DNA of 64,000 nucleotides from Odontesthes bonariensis (Eukaryota; Chordata; Actinopteri; Atheriniformes; Atherinopsidae). The DNA lies in the NCBI RefSeq assembly GCF_027942865.1, contig NC_134510.1:11622743-11686742 (forward strand), written 5' to 3'. The position numbers and the translations under genes were made by a program. A model generated the notes under the pieces. It was not told the DNA's origin, did no database searches, and worked only from the letters and a program-made list of their open reading frames with translations. The first letter of the stretch is position 1. The number at the start of each line of letters is the position of its first letter. Below, piece by piece: positions 18,656-29,839 of this stretch.

Positions 18656-18887
18656 AGGCCTAAGGAAAGCTGACACTACACTCAAAACATAATCATAATA
18701 CATACACAGAGGAACAATAATGATCAATGGACCCTACACCAAAACATTTCATAAACCCAGAAATTTGCCGCTTGGAAATCCTTCCTGGAATTCCAGACTG
18801 GGGGCGGGCCTTCCGTGTGACGTCACAGGTGCCATGGGTTTTCCTGGCTGCCACCATTGTAGTATGCTTGTTGAGTGGTGAAGGCTA
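18656..18887. other. left flank of the P2X7-like element; no gene
   Basis: Starts AGGCCTAAGG at the broken tRNA-Leu and runs to the hAT-type end near 18888. GGCCTAA words recur near 20200-20230 on the far side of the P2X7-like exon. This hints at one element spanning about 18656-20240, but true inverted termini are not demonstrated. Confidence 0.35.
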
Positions 18888-19613
18888 GTGGTGCAACGGA
18901 TCATCATTGATCCGTGATCCGTTCGGATCAATTATTTCAGTTCGGCACACACATGATCCTCGGATTGATTTGTGAAAAAAAAATTGTGCGCTTGTTCAGT
19001 CCTCACACAGCCGTTACCATTCCGCTAGTTCCAGGGACAGAGCTACTTTCCATGCTCTGGGTAAAGGTCTGCAACAGTTCCCTCCTCAATAAGCAAACAG
19101 TCCTATGGCTGGAAAATAAAAGTAGGCTAGACTTCGGTGACTACTGTAACGATAACTGCTGCCTCTAGTGCTACGTCCTTTTTCCATATACTCGCGCTGC
19201 CACACAAACCTGTCTTCTAGGTTACCACACAGACATAACACGTAGCTGACATAAAGAAAACCCCTAACCTGCAACACAGCGTGGTCATGGCGAGCGGAGG
19301 AACAGAGGAGCTTGAACGCCCCACGTCATTTAAATCCCGTTTGGGAGCATTTTGGCTTCCCTGTCAAATTTAATGAAGAAGGAAAGAGGTTGGTGGATAA
19401 AACCGTGACGGTGTGTAGGCACTGTGGTACAAGAAAGCCACACAACAGTGGAAACACATCGAGCATGGCCACGTATTTGCAGCGATATCACCCCGGTGTT
19501 TCACTGACAGGAGTGAAACCGAAAGCGGCTCAACAACCGGTCATCACCGCGTTAAGCAGCCCCCTTCCTTCACAATCCGACCGGGCAAAAGCGATCACAA
19601 ACGCTAGAGACTG
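18888..19613 (+). pseudogene. hAT (ZBED-type) element fragment with BED zinc-finger exon
   Basis: The left end (TAGTGGTGCAACGGATCA near 18886) resembles termini of fish hAT elements. A first exon starts at ATG 19287 and ends at the splice donor GTAAGT (19614). It encodes a BED finger (C-R-H-C ... H near residue 45 of the 19312 frame) as in ZBED1-like hAT transposases. The ATG frame and the finger frame differ by one base, so the exon is frameshifted. No transposase exon or right terminus follows; the element is cut before the P2X7-like sequence at ~19800. Confidence 0.65.
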
Positions 19614-19823
19614 GTAAGTCTGACAAGAAGCTATTAAAATTGTGACCCAGCATTCCAGTCTGCACTCACTGACTCCGGCACTGTGTAAAAAGTGTGTTGA
19701 CAGGCTGTCAGTGTCAGTTAGTTTCAGTTGTCAGTGCAGTGCTTATCCCTCTCGACAAAATTATTTATGCCTCATCAACATCGTCCAGACTCGTGGCCTA
19801 GACCAAACACAGTGTATGCTCAC

Positions 19824-20086
19824 CAATCGGCATTCTGAAGACGACCAAAATCACCATGATCACCATCATCGTCCCCACTGCTCTCGGACTCCGACCCACT
19901 GTCACTGGCAATGGCTGGCTCGAACCTGTATGGTTCTAGCCCCAATCCCTCCTCGGTTTCTTCTTCAGGCTCTTCATTGTCTTCTTCATTGTCATCAACA
20001 ATATTCGGATCGAAATTTGCCGTGAAGAAGCTGTCCAGGTATGGCAAACTGCTGACTTCGCTACTAGAACTACTAGTATCAGACAT
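19824..20086 (-). pseudogene. P2X purinoceptor 7-like first exon
   Basis: On the minus strand an ATG at 20086 opens an acidic, Ser-rich segment with a PYRFEP motif, ending in NADW exactly at a splice donor (GTGAGC, 19818-19823). Fish proteins annotated as P2X7-like, which carry only the P2X7 cytosolic cysteine-rich domain, begin this way and continue with a Cys-rich exon. That second exon is absent here. It is multi-copy (partial copy at 55211-55312), so probably spread by a transposon rather than a receptor gene. This family call rests on recognition of motifs only. Confidence 0.5.
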
Positions 20087-20246
20087 GTTGATTGTTGGGG
20101 GTTGTTCCAGCAGCTGGCACTTGTGACGTCACGCACCTGTCGTTTGCTACTTCCGGTTTGCCAAATGGCGGGCTATTCGAGTCAAATGTGGTGATAGTTT
20201 ATTGGGCCTAATCAGGACTATCCAGGGGCCTAAATTTATTTTAAAA

Positions 20247-22344
20247 TCATAAAAAAATTCCATGGTATATAAGGAATCGATCTGCTATTTCAGTTTTGTG
20301 CAAAAAATCACCTTTCTGTAGGCCTTTAACGAGTGCATCGAAGTCAGGTTGAATGTCTGAGGTGGAGATGCGAAGCACAGCTGACAGATGATCGTCAGTG
20401 AGAGATGATCTATACCTGGACTTCGTAAACTTCATCATTGAAAATGTTTGTTCACATATGTAGGCAGAGCCAAAGAGAACCAACATCTTCTGAGCATGTC
20501 TCTTCATGTTTGGAAAGGTCTCCTCCTTGAGAGAAGAGTAGAAATCCAGCAGACATCCTGATTTAAAGTGCTCTGCCAGTACTGCATCAGACTGCAGGTC
20601 AATGAGTTCCAGCTGAACATCACTGGGTGCATTATCCACACTGCAGGTAAAGGGAGAGGAAATCATGTGCATTTCATCCTCGATTGTTCTGAGATCTTCA
20701 AATCTCCTTAAAAACTCACAATGCAATGCTCCTAACATGGATGAGTACCTGTGGAGGTGATCAGCTGATGGTGTGACTTCTTTCAGGGTTTGCATGTGAG
20801 TGAGATTGTTGCTCTCCACTTGGCTTGAAAGAAACAGCATCTTTCTCATGAAAGCCTTCACCAGGGTGTGCATTTCATGAACAAAAAGGCCCCTGCCTTG
20901 CAGTTTGGTGTTCAGTTCATTCATCAGTGCAGTCACATCAACAGCAAATGCAAAATCTGTCATACAGTCCTCATCTGAGAGCTCTGGGATGTCTTTGCCT
21001 TTCATCTGACAAAACTCTCGAATCTCTGTTTTCAGGTCCCAAACTCTTTTTAGCACTTTGCCCAGGCTGAGCCATCTGACAGCTGTGTGGTAGCCGATGT
21101 CACTATGCTCAGACTCATGGTCCTCCAAAAGTGCAACAAACTGTCTGTGATTCAATGCCCGTGCCCTGATGAAGTTTACTATTTTAGTAACAACATCAAT
21201 AACATGGTTCATTTTTAGCAGTGACTTGCACAACACATGTTGGTGTATAATACAATGCAAAAATACCTGTTTCTGATCTGTGTCGATTTCAGTCACTTTA
21301 TCTTGCATACGTTTTAAAAGTCCCACATTTTTCCCTGTAAGATTTGGACAACCGTCCGTTGTGACACCTGCCAGTCTGTCCCATTTCAGTCCCAGTGTGT
21401 CCATGCACGCATTTACCTCCGTGAAGAGATCGCTCCTTAGAGTCGTCCCTTTCATCGACCGCTTTGCTGCCAGCTCCTCCGTAATCTTGAAGTCCGGCGT
21501 TATCCCGCGGACAAATACGAGTAACTGGGTTGTGTCACGGACATCACAGCTTTCGTCCAAAGCCAAGGAGAAAAAGTCAAAACTTGCCACTTCACGTTGC
21601 AGCTGAAGCTCCAGATTCCCCGATATGTCCTCGACCCTTCACGTCATGGTTCGCCTGGAGAGCGGGACTTTCTCAAATGCTTCTTTTTGTTCAGGGCATA
21701 TTAGTGCTGCAGAGTCCACCAAGCACTCTTTGATAAACTCCTCCTCCGAGAATGGCTTACTGTTTTTAGCGATTTTGTGGGATATCACAAAGCTGGTCTT
21801 GGTTGCTGCATCCCTGGATGTGTGAAGCTTGGTAAAAAAGCCTTGCTGCTTTTGCAGTTTAGCTAGCAAAGCTTCCGATGTCCGCGCCCTTTCAGCATCA
21901 GTCACGTTCTTGAATTTCTTCTCCTAATGCTGACTCAAATTGTAGTCCTTAAACACGGCGATCTGCTCCCCGCAAACTAAACACACGGCTTTACCTCTGA
22001 CTTCAGTAAATAAATACTTATCAGTCCAATTTTTGTTGAAAACCCTGCATTCGCCATCTACCTTTCTTTTTTTTAGCATGAGCAGACATTTCTGAGGGCT
22101 AAAGTCGTCTTGTGACTTGCTAGTGACAACGATCCAATCATGTGCATGTCTCGATATACGTTTTACATCATGTACGTGAATAAAAAACAACTTCAAAATA
22201 AAAATAAAATGCAGCTTCAGTCCATGCATCAGGTAAAATAAGAAAATAGGTTTATTTTGTAATTTCCAATTAACCTTACACGGGCCGGTCAGAGTCAACC
22301 AAAGGGCCGTATGCGGCCCGGGGGCCGTACAATGCCCAGGTCTG
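20247..22344 (-). pseudogene. hAT transposase (GTF2IRD2-like/Charlie-type), copy A, decayed
   Basis: Read on the minus strand from the terminus at 22344 (CAGACCTGGGCATTGTACGG, a hAT-type end; possible 8-bp target duplication CACTAGAC at 22345-22352). An N-terminal zinc-finger segment (CLVCGEQ, then H) at about 22090-21935 is followed by the DDE core beginning near 21905 and the C-terminal hAT dimerisation region (NMKRHAQKM...SSLTDDHLSA) near 20520-20380. Lesions are a stop just after the finger (shared with copy B), a CGA-to-TGA stop near 21638, and a 12-nt in-frame deletion after the finger. The left terminus is not identified. Confidence 0.85.
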
Positions 22345-23160
22345 CACTAGACCATCAGGGACCCGAAAGCAGCGCACACGGTACAGGTTGCAACACTGTG
22401 GTAAACTCTTCCTAACTGGCAAATTAATTGGCATAGTGCATTGTACTGAAGTTGTGAACATTTTAGCCTTAGATGAAAGCAATTCTGCGCATCTGGAGAA
22501 TGAATCCAAGCAAGCACAAGTTTCACGCTTTAGACTTCTCTCTTATTTCAGGGAGAAATAGAAAGATTCCTGAGTAAGAGTGAGTGTGTCATAGCCCTGC
22601 AAGAAAAACAGTTGATAGATGACTAAATAAATAAAACATTCCTGACCTACACCACGACAGTGAAAACACCAAATCCTAGCCCGCAAACCACCAGGGAGCC
22701 TTTGATTTTTGTGAGCTATGGATGTTGCCTCTTGTGCCTCGTTGTCCATTTAGCAGCGGGCTATGTGTAGTCAAACGGACGAGGTATGTACAGACACCCT
22801 TTTAAAGAATGATCTTAGGTGAGCAATATAATGGATCGGATCAGTGATGGAAAAGGGAAATCTGATTTGAAGGAATTGGACGAAAGCATTTAAAACTCCC
22901 AAATAGCTTTTTATGCCTGCTGAAATTGTTGGGGCATGTCACGGCAGTAGTCTTAAAGTGGAGGGCAGACTACAGCCTCTTGCCAAGCAATTTACCTACG
23001 TAGCATTCTCGTTCCGTTGCGTCAGCTTCCTGAAATCTTTTTCAGTACTCTGTGAAACAAGAGTTGTACACAGGGTAGTTTTTCCATTTACTGGCTTGTT
23101 TTATCTTGCAATGTCATTCCCCTACCTGTGTTATCTGTGGATATAAATGCAATGTCAGGA
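22345..23160. other. duplicated sequence without a recognisable gene
   Basis: Matches 57571-58400. Short ORFs only. No tRNA, splice-framed exon or clear transposon terminus was found beyond the hAT boundary. Confidence 0.5.
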
Positions 23161-23167
23161 ATATAGG

Positions 23168-23817
23168 GTAGTTACCCTCAATGTAAAGGGCTTACACAAT
23201 CCAATCAAGTGAGGCAAGGTTCTTGCAAAGATGAAGAGAGAGAAACTGCATGTAATATTCTGGCAGGAGACCCATCTCGACAGAATGAAGAGTTAAAAAA
23301 AATATGGTTTTAGAAATACATTCTACTCATGTTATAAGAAAGGGAGAACAAGAGGGGTAGCAATAATGATTCGTAATAGAGTGAATTTCCAAGTGGTTTC
23401 TGAAATCTAGGGGTTCCTTAAACAGAAAGAGGTCACACTAGTTAATGTGTATGTACCACCTGGCAAGGATAATTCCTTTATTAGAGAAATTTTTGGTTTG
23501 ATTGCTTCCGAAGCCACTGGGGTTTTAATATGTGGAGGAGACTGGAATATGCAGCTACAATGTAAGCTAGACTCCTCTAACACATTAAAGAGATCTGCTC
23601 CCACACCAGAGTAACTGTGTCCTGCTGACACATGTTGACAGAGCTCGGGATGATTGATGTATGGAGGGAGCTCCACCCAACAGAAAGACGGTATACATTT
23701 TATTCAGCAAGTCATAGAGTGCACTCAAGAATTGACTATTTCTTTACATATAACTCTGACAGACACAGACTTAAAGAGTGCAGTATAGGGATTCGAGATG
23801 TCATTCACCTAGCCTGA
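23168..23817 (+). pseudogene. L1-type LINE endonuclease fragment, copy A
   Basis: Begins with the L1 ORF2-like start (TLNVKGLHNPI) and runs through endonuclease motifs: FWQETHLD, VYVPPGKDN, then a YFFTYNSD region corresponding to the R-I-D-Y block. It is interrupted by several stops and frame changes and ends abruptly at 23817, so only the AP-endonuclease N-terminal part of ORF2 remains. The same truncated piece is in copy B. Confidence 0.75.
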
Positions 23818-23915
23818 TTAACATAGACTTTCAAATCTCTTCGAGATTCTGGTCTGACCAAGACCATAACGAATACGATTCGAAATGGCCTGGTCAACCC
23901 GCCTCCCTCGGGTTG

Positions 23916-24236
23916 CTACTGGTTGTGGCCAGAAAAGGCTGTGCCTAAGCTTAAGCCAATCACACCACTCTTTCCTCTGACGTATGATTTAGCTACCAGC
24001 GGGGCTAACTGGTAGATTAAACTCTTACCAAAGCTAGTAGGGAGCAAGGCGAAAACGTCTTTCCTGTCAAGAAATGATTCAAGGGCTGTTCTTTGCTAGA
24101 TTTTTAACGAGAATCTCCCGTCGAACACTTTCATTACAGCATCTACAGCAGTGTCAAAAGCTTGACGCTGCTCCATGTTGATATTGAATGAAGCGCTTCC
24201 GTGTACAATCCATGGGTTGAGTGGCAGTTCAACCAC
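23916..24236 (-). pseudogene. RecQ-like helicase exon, copy A, with nonsense mutation
   Basis: The minus-strand exon corresponds to 59157-59477. It has the Walker A region (LLPTGFGKS) in a RecQ-like SF2 context (LPTGxGKSLIYQLAPLVA). In copy A the codon after KI is TAG (24097 region), where copy B has GAG, so A is broken. Only this exon is seen. Such isolated helicase exons in fish genomes often belong to mobile or multi-copy families. Confidence 0.6.
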
Positions 24237-24827
24237 GTCACTACCTTGAACACGCCTCTACCCTGGGCCGTTGGCGCTGCTCAAAGTTGATTGCTTCCCG
24301 ACAAAGTGGATGGAGTTCCCATTTTTTCGGGAACTCGAATCCACCTGAATGAGCAGTTTGCCTGAGTAAGTGTAGCAGAGCCAAAGGTGTTGCGTCACTG
24401 CGAGGGTGGAGCCTGGGTATCATTCACCTGTTTATCTGACCCTACACATAGACAATAAAAAGAAAAACACGTCTTGGCGACTTAATACAAGTATCTTAAA
24501 TGATAACCAGTGTTGGGGTAGTTACTCAAAAAAGCCTATGTGGGCTTCCTGCTGATGGAAGGACCAGCGGATGACAAAGAAACAACAACTCTGACACCAA
24601 CGGAGGACAAAGTGGAACACCTGAGCTACCGCAGGTAACGTATTGTGCAAAACAGGTGAGTGCATGAGGCCGTCGGACTAATGAATGAAATCTAAAGAAA
24701 TGAATGTGTGCTAGCTCACACATGTTGAGTACTTGTGCAGTTTTTCGTTCCTTTTCCTGCTGTGTTTTACCGAGGTGATCAGGGATGATCAAGCGCAGGT
24801 CCGAAAGAGAAAGACTGTGGACCCAAC
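24237..24827. other. duplicated sequence, no gene recognised
   Basis: Matches 59478-60075 with scattered changes. Only short ORFs without motifs were found. Confidence 0.5.
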
Positions 24828-24829
24828 AT

Positions 24830-25606
24830 AGAGCTTGAAAGTCCCGCCCCCTTTTTTGCTTCTTCTTCCTACTTCCGTCGTCCCCATGGGACCTCATGCC
24901 TGGATCTATTGACATGGGCAGGATGATGTCTTCTGTTCCCAGTCATTATATGCCTTTTTACAGTACACGCATGATGTGCTGGGGTTAAATATGGATGAGT
25001 TCATGCAAAAACATTGGCGATTTGTCGTAGGAGTGCCTGGTTAAACGTTGTAAAAAAAAGTTAGGGTAAAAAGACTACATTGCGTCGCATATGCTACGTC
25101 ACTGATCCCACATTAACTGTATACCGGCGGTCTCGCTGGCTGGCATGGACGAACCCAGACATATCACCACCAGCATAGCAGAAGCTCTCCACGTGCCCCG
25201 ACTGGTAGTGGTTCTCTCCTCGGCTCACAAGTTTTCGTTCGCCCTCGAAAAACTGAGTGAAACTGGCCAACGACAGCGCCATTCTTCCACTCCTCGCGCG
25301 CCCAAACGTGATGACATTTATTTTCCGTGCCAAACGCTACATGCTGTAGTTCGAGAAATGCTCAGAAAAATAACTGAACAATGAAGCACTTATGCCCGCT
25401 AAACTGTTACACTATTGGTATGAAAAAATATTAAAAAATGTCCTACACAACATATGTGAAATGCAAGACTCAATTCCATCAAGCGCAAAAAAATAGTTTT
25501 ATTCCGTCTTGGCTCCGTCATTGACTTGAATTGCAAATTATTACACTTCCGTGGTCCCGAGGGGAGGAAGTTGAATGACGTCAAGGAGGCGGGACTTTCA
25601 AGCTCT
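24830..25606. mobile_element. 777-bp MITE with ~20-bp TIRs and AT target duplication
   Basis: The ends are AGAGCTTGAAAGTCCCGCC and its reverse complement, flanked by AT at 24828-24829 and 25607-25608. Copy B of the segmental duplication (near 60075-60085) has the uninterrupted site with a single AT, so both termini and the 2-bp duplication are directly visible. It has no transposase. A 2-bp AT duplication would suit the ISL2EU group, but I am unsure of that assignment. Confidence 0.85.
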
Positions 25607-25896
25607 ATTGCCGTTATGCACCCAGGGTTTCCGTGACGACGAGGAGCTCCCAGCCGGATGAGAGAAGCTGATGTTAAAAAAAAAAGAAATAAAGGAGGAC
25701 TTGGGGTAGGTCCTTTTTAGTGTCACAGAACGTGATTAGTTAAAAGGCACATTATATACTGCATTTAGATGATATTAGCTGATATTATAGAGAAAAGTAA
25801 GGAAACAAGCTGCTATTTTAAAAACAAAATATGACAAAATTGTCACAAAGTTATGCTTAAGCTTAAATCAGGACTTTCTTTCTGTCTTCCTTGTAG

Positions 25897-26013
25897 CACC
25901 TCACAGTGGACATGGACCATTCCCAGGAAGCTCCAGCAGCACAGCCGTCCCCTGAACACACTCCAGCACCAAATCTGCTCCCAGACACCGGACTGTTGAT
26001 CGGCCCCAGCTGA
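25897..26013 (+). CDS. candidate 3' terminal exon, unrecognised gene, copy A
   Basis: A strong polypyrimidine tract and TTGTAG acceptor precede a 38-codon open stretch that is Pro/Ala/Ser-rich and ends ...LLIGPS-stop. A poly(A) signal AATAAA follows at 26268-26273. The exon is unchanged in copy B (60366-60482). No upstream exon is found in the window and the product is not recognised. It could instead be part of a repeat. Confidence 0.35.
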   Translation, partial: HLTVDMDHSQEAPAAQPSPEHTPAPNLLPDTGLLIGPS

Positions 26014-27143
26014 AACGATGAAAAGCATCCCACACCGAGCCGTACAGATGAAGCCGTCTCCGTGTGTGAAGCTCCTCACAGACACACAGAGAAGATCTGC
26101 TCACCTACACCTGCAGAAATAACACAGTCCAGACAAGACGCAGACAATTGGGACTGAAAGACAACCAGTGGGACAGTGTTGTTCTTTAAAGACATTATTT
26201 GTTAATTATGTATTTAAAAAAAAATGGTTTGCATTTACATTTTACATGCTGCTTTGGTGCTGGAATCAATAAAAATGAACAGATTTTACACTTACCCTCT
26301 CTTCTCTTAAATGAAACACCAAACAATAACTTTGCCTCAGAGAACGAGCATCTTCTGATGCAACACTCTTAAAAGCAGACCCTACAAAGCTTTCTGCAGT
26401 CTGTCAGACACATAAGGAATATTTTACTAATCCGAATCCTAAATGATCAGCTATAACATTTGATTTAGTCTTTCTTCTTTGACTAATAGCCTCATTCCAC
26501 AGATATGACAGAACAAACATGGCAGGCAGTTTACAGTAGATATCATCCTGTTGGTAGAATGCCTTTAAAACTCAGAAGAAGCTTTTTTTCTACTCATTTC
26601 TACTAAAGTGCATCAAATTAAATTGTATTATCCAAGAGTCTGGAATTTAACAGGTTTTTCTTCAGGTTTCCTTAACAATGACATGACATCACAGCTCTTT
26701 CAGCTGCATCATGTGGAAATATTTCAGGTTTTTTTGCCAGAGGGCTGGCTCAGTCTAATGAATTTATCTGGAAACATGCATAGTACTGAGGAGGATGTTG
26801 TTTAAAACTCCTTAAACCAGCCATATTCATTTCTGGATATTTGTTATGAAAATAATAATAATAAAAAACATTTAAAAAAGAAAGTAAATAAATGTAAAAG
26901 CTCTATTATAAAATGAAGCTCAAAGGGAAACATGAAACTGTCCAAATGGAACACAGAGATTCTCCTGTATGGATGCTGCTCCATTCATCAAGTTTCCAAA
27001 AACTGAGCTGGGATTTTCTGCGGGAATGAAAACGATCCAAACACTTGTCAGTCTTTGCTGCTCGATGCCGCTGTTGTGTTTGATGACATCAAAATGTCGT
27101 TTACTTCAACAAGCTGAAAGTCTGATAAACGTGAGAGTCTCTC
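26014..27143. other. duplicated DNA leading into the 7SL promoter
   Basis: Up to ~26890 only AT-rich sequence is seen. From ~26900 a ~210-bp block directly upstream of the 7SL gene recurs near 28570, 61370 and, inverted, near 33650-33870. It ends with a CRE-like TGACATCA at 27084-27091, 60 nt before the 7SL start. Confidence 0.6.
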
Positions 27144-27441
27144 GCCGGGTGCTGTGGCGCGCGCCTGTAATCCAAGCTACCGGGAGGCTGAGGCTGGTGG
27201 ATCGCTTGAGCTCAGGAGCTCTGAGCTGCAGTGGACTATGCCGATCGGGTGTCCGCACTAAGCTCGGTACCGATATGGTGCTCCTGGGGGAGCCCGGGAC
27301 CACCAGGTCGTCTAAGGAGGGGAGAACCGGCCCAGGTCGGAAACGGAGCAGGTCAAAGCCCCCGTGCCGCTCAGTAGTGGGATCGCACCTGTGATTAGAC
27401 GCTGCAGTGCAGCCTGAGTCATACAGCGGGACCCAGTCTTT
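27144..27441 (+). ncRNA. 7SL (signal recognition particle) RNA, copy 1
   Basis: The RNA scaffold of SRP, which targets secretory ribosomes to the ER. The ~298-nt sequence starts GCCGGGTGCTGTGGCGCG and contains the Alu domain (TGTAATCC, GAGGCTGAGGCTGG) and the entire S domain. The S domain includes GATCGGGTGTCCGCACTAAG and the helix 8 GGAAAC tetraloop in CAGGTCGGAAACGGAGCAGG. It ends in a T5 pol III terminator at 27439-27443. The S domain excludes an Alu-type SINE. The CRE-like element at -60 resembles the upstream ATF-type site known for vertebrate 7SL. It appears intact. Confidence 0.92.
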
Positions 27442-27443
27442 TT

Positions 27444-28570
27444 ACACTCTTTGTTCTCTCCAACAAAATACTGGGACAACACACACGCTCCAACATCACC
27501 TCTTTACACGTTACAGCAGTTTCTCTATCTTCTCTTTTCCATTGAAAAGCACAGCTGTTTCTTGGACCTGCAGCGCCCCCACCTGGAGAAGACGAGCAAC
27601 GACCATCAGCCACATCACTCACCGCTGCTTCACAGATACACTCTGCTCCATCACTCATTCAATCAAGCTGCTGCTGTCACATCACACACACTTTGAGGAG
27701 ACTTTTACTGCTTTGATTAATTGAATACGTCCACAGAGATTCTTTTGGGGTGACAATGAGACACACACAACATAAATATGCAAACATTTTAGACTGTCTA
27801 TCGTGGGACCTTCTCTACAGTTCTTGGATGTTTGTTAGATTGTAATATCAGCACTTGACATCTCCGAGTGTGTGCAACACTCAGACTATAAGACAGTGAT
27901 GCAGATGAACTGCAAGAATTCTTACTGTTAAACAGCAGAAGTGTAAAGTGAAACATGCTGTGTGTGTTACTGTGCTCATGAGTATTATTTCATGTCTTCT
28001 GCTGTGACAGAGGTCGTACTAATTCTGTGAATTACAACATTCGCTTTGCTCCAATCGTGCAGTTGTGTGGCAACATCACACTTACACTGATTTTTATTTG
28101 AAAATGTCTCTGACTGTTTCTGCAGAGGTGACATGTGGTTTTATCACAAGTGCTTCTACTTCTGCTCAGTTAACATGTTAAACATGATCTTTTTAAAACT
28201 ACCTGATGTGTAATTTAAAGTGTGCGTTCTTTATCTCAGTTAGGTGTTAGAAATGAGCAGTTTCTCCTCTCTCAGGTAGATGTGGTATTTATCAAAATCC
28301 CTTCCTATAATTGTACATTTTAGTTAATAGAGTCAAATAATCTGAGATGGAGACAGGATTCTAATTTGTTAGTGTTGCTAGGTTTCAGGGTGAGAAATGA
28401 ATTACATGTTAAAATGAAATAAGGGCTGAGTCTTTGTACTGACGAACAGAACTGGGAGTTCTATAGTTCACTTCCTGTAAAATACTAAAGAACAAACATG
28501 AAGATGGATCACTGAAGGTTTCTTTATACCTGTAATGGGAAACAAACACAGTTTTGTTGCTTCATCTAAC
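27444..28570. other. 7SL 3' flank and AT-rich spacer
   Basis: The first ~235 bp downstream of 7SL recur after all three copies. From 27680 the sequence is unique to this copy and contains no recognisable gene. Its part at ~28270-28470 is found inverted at 43297-43460. Confidence 0.5.
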
Positions 28571-28784
28571 CGTGTAAAAGTTCTATTATAAAATGATGAA
28601 GCTCAAAGGGAAACATGAAACTGTACAAATGGAACACAGAGATTCTCCTGTATGGATGCTGCTCCATTCATCAAGTTTCCAAAAACTGAGCTGGGATTTT
28701 CTGCAGGAATGAAAACCATCCAAAAACTTGTCAGTCTTTGCTGCTGTTGTGTTTGATGACATCAAAATGTTGTTTACTTCAAAA

Positions 28785-29799
28785 CAGGGCTGTAGTACTC
28801 GAGTCCGGACTCGAGACCGTTTTTTTATGGTCTCGGACTCACTGGTATTTGACTTGGACTTGTCTCGGTCTTGGCCACTGGTCTTGCCAAATATGGTTCT
28901 TGGTCTCGACCGAGTTCAGGCGTCTTTATTTTGTTACAATATTCAAGGGAAAAGTAACCACTTGATAACCAATCGCACACCAGTTTATTTCCGCGCGCCC
29001 TACATCTGAGCCTTGCCAACGTTCTTATCCTTATCGTTCATTTATTGATTCACACACAGTGAGAAGATGTCGGCCAATTCCGCTATAGTGAAATTTGGTT
29101 TTACTAATCACAAAGAATTTCTCAGCACATCACTGAAAAAAAAAAACACAGGGCAGATTGCAGATTCTGCAAATCGACTATCTCGGAGACATCTGGGACG
29201 ACTTCAAACTTCGTGAGACACCTGCAGAGGCATCATTCATCTCGGTAAGTTAACTGCAGAGCTAGGCGGTGCTTAGCCTCATAGGCTAGGCTATGTGTTA
29301 TGCATTAGCTAACATAGCGGAAGATAAGCCAAGGTAATGTGTTTTTGGACATAGTTATCATCACTTACTGTACGTCTGGTATTACTGGTTTCATGAGATA
29401 AAAAAATCAAACGATTGTGAATATGGAATAAGCGATTGGTTGTTGTGAATTACATTTGTGGTTGTGTGATACTGTACTTGTGTTACAAAGGGTAGCAGCT
29501 ACACGAACGCTCGAGCGTTTACGGTAACGTTCACTTTAGGGAAAGGTAAACGTAGGGTAAAATAAATGGTCGGGTAAAGTAAACTGGGTGTTGTGACACT
29601 ATTTTTTCTTTTAGATCAACAAATAATAACCCAAAATGATTGACTTTATACTGTCATGCATACAACTTGTTCTTTTCTGTCCTGGACTCGGTCTTGACTC
29701 GGACTCAAGTCTTTTGGACTTGGTCTTGTCTTGGTCTCGACCGGTCCTGGTCTTGGACTTGTCTTGGACTCGACAAAGGTGGTCTTGACTACAGCCCTG
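28785..29799 (+). mobile_element. hAT element (1015 bp) with only a BED-finger exon
   Basis: Termini CAGGGCTGTAGT and ACTACAGCCCTG, with an 8-bp target duplication CTTCAAAA at 28777-28784 and 29800-29807, are diagnostic of hAT. A plus-strand exon from ATG 29067 to donor 29244 encodes an N-terminal segment and a BED finger (CRFC ... HLQRHH). The finger is put out of frame by an 11-A run. No transposase follows, so it is non-autonomous. A truncated inverted copy is at 32955-33649. It sits inside the promoter of the second 7SL gene. Confidence 0.9.
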
Positions 29800-29839
29800 C
29801 TTCAAAAAGCTGAAAGTCTGATAAACGTGAGAGTCTCTC

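Larger units (their letters stand above)
19984..27679. repeat. segmental duplication, copy A (partner 55211-62150)
   Basis: About 7 kb matches 55211-62150 in the same orientation. The offset is 35.2 kb before, and 34.5 kb after, a 777-bp MITE present only in copy A. It includes the hAT transposase, L1 and RecQ-like fragments, the candidate terminal exon and a 7SL gene. Differences are scattered point changes and small indels. Confidence 0.92.

Noticed and set aside
19820-20086. A functional P2X receptor gene
   Set aside because: Only one acidic exon is present, with no channel domain; it is multi-copy and truncated in copy B.
27144-27441. Alu-type SINE
   Set aside because: The full SRP S domain with its GGAAAC loop is present and there is no dimeric structure or A-tail, so it is 7SL RNA.
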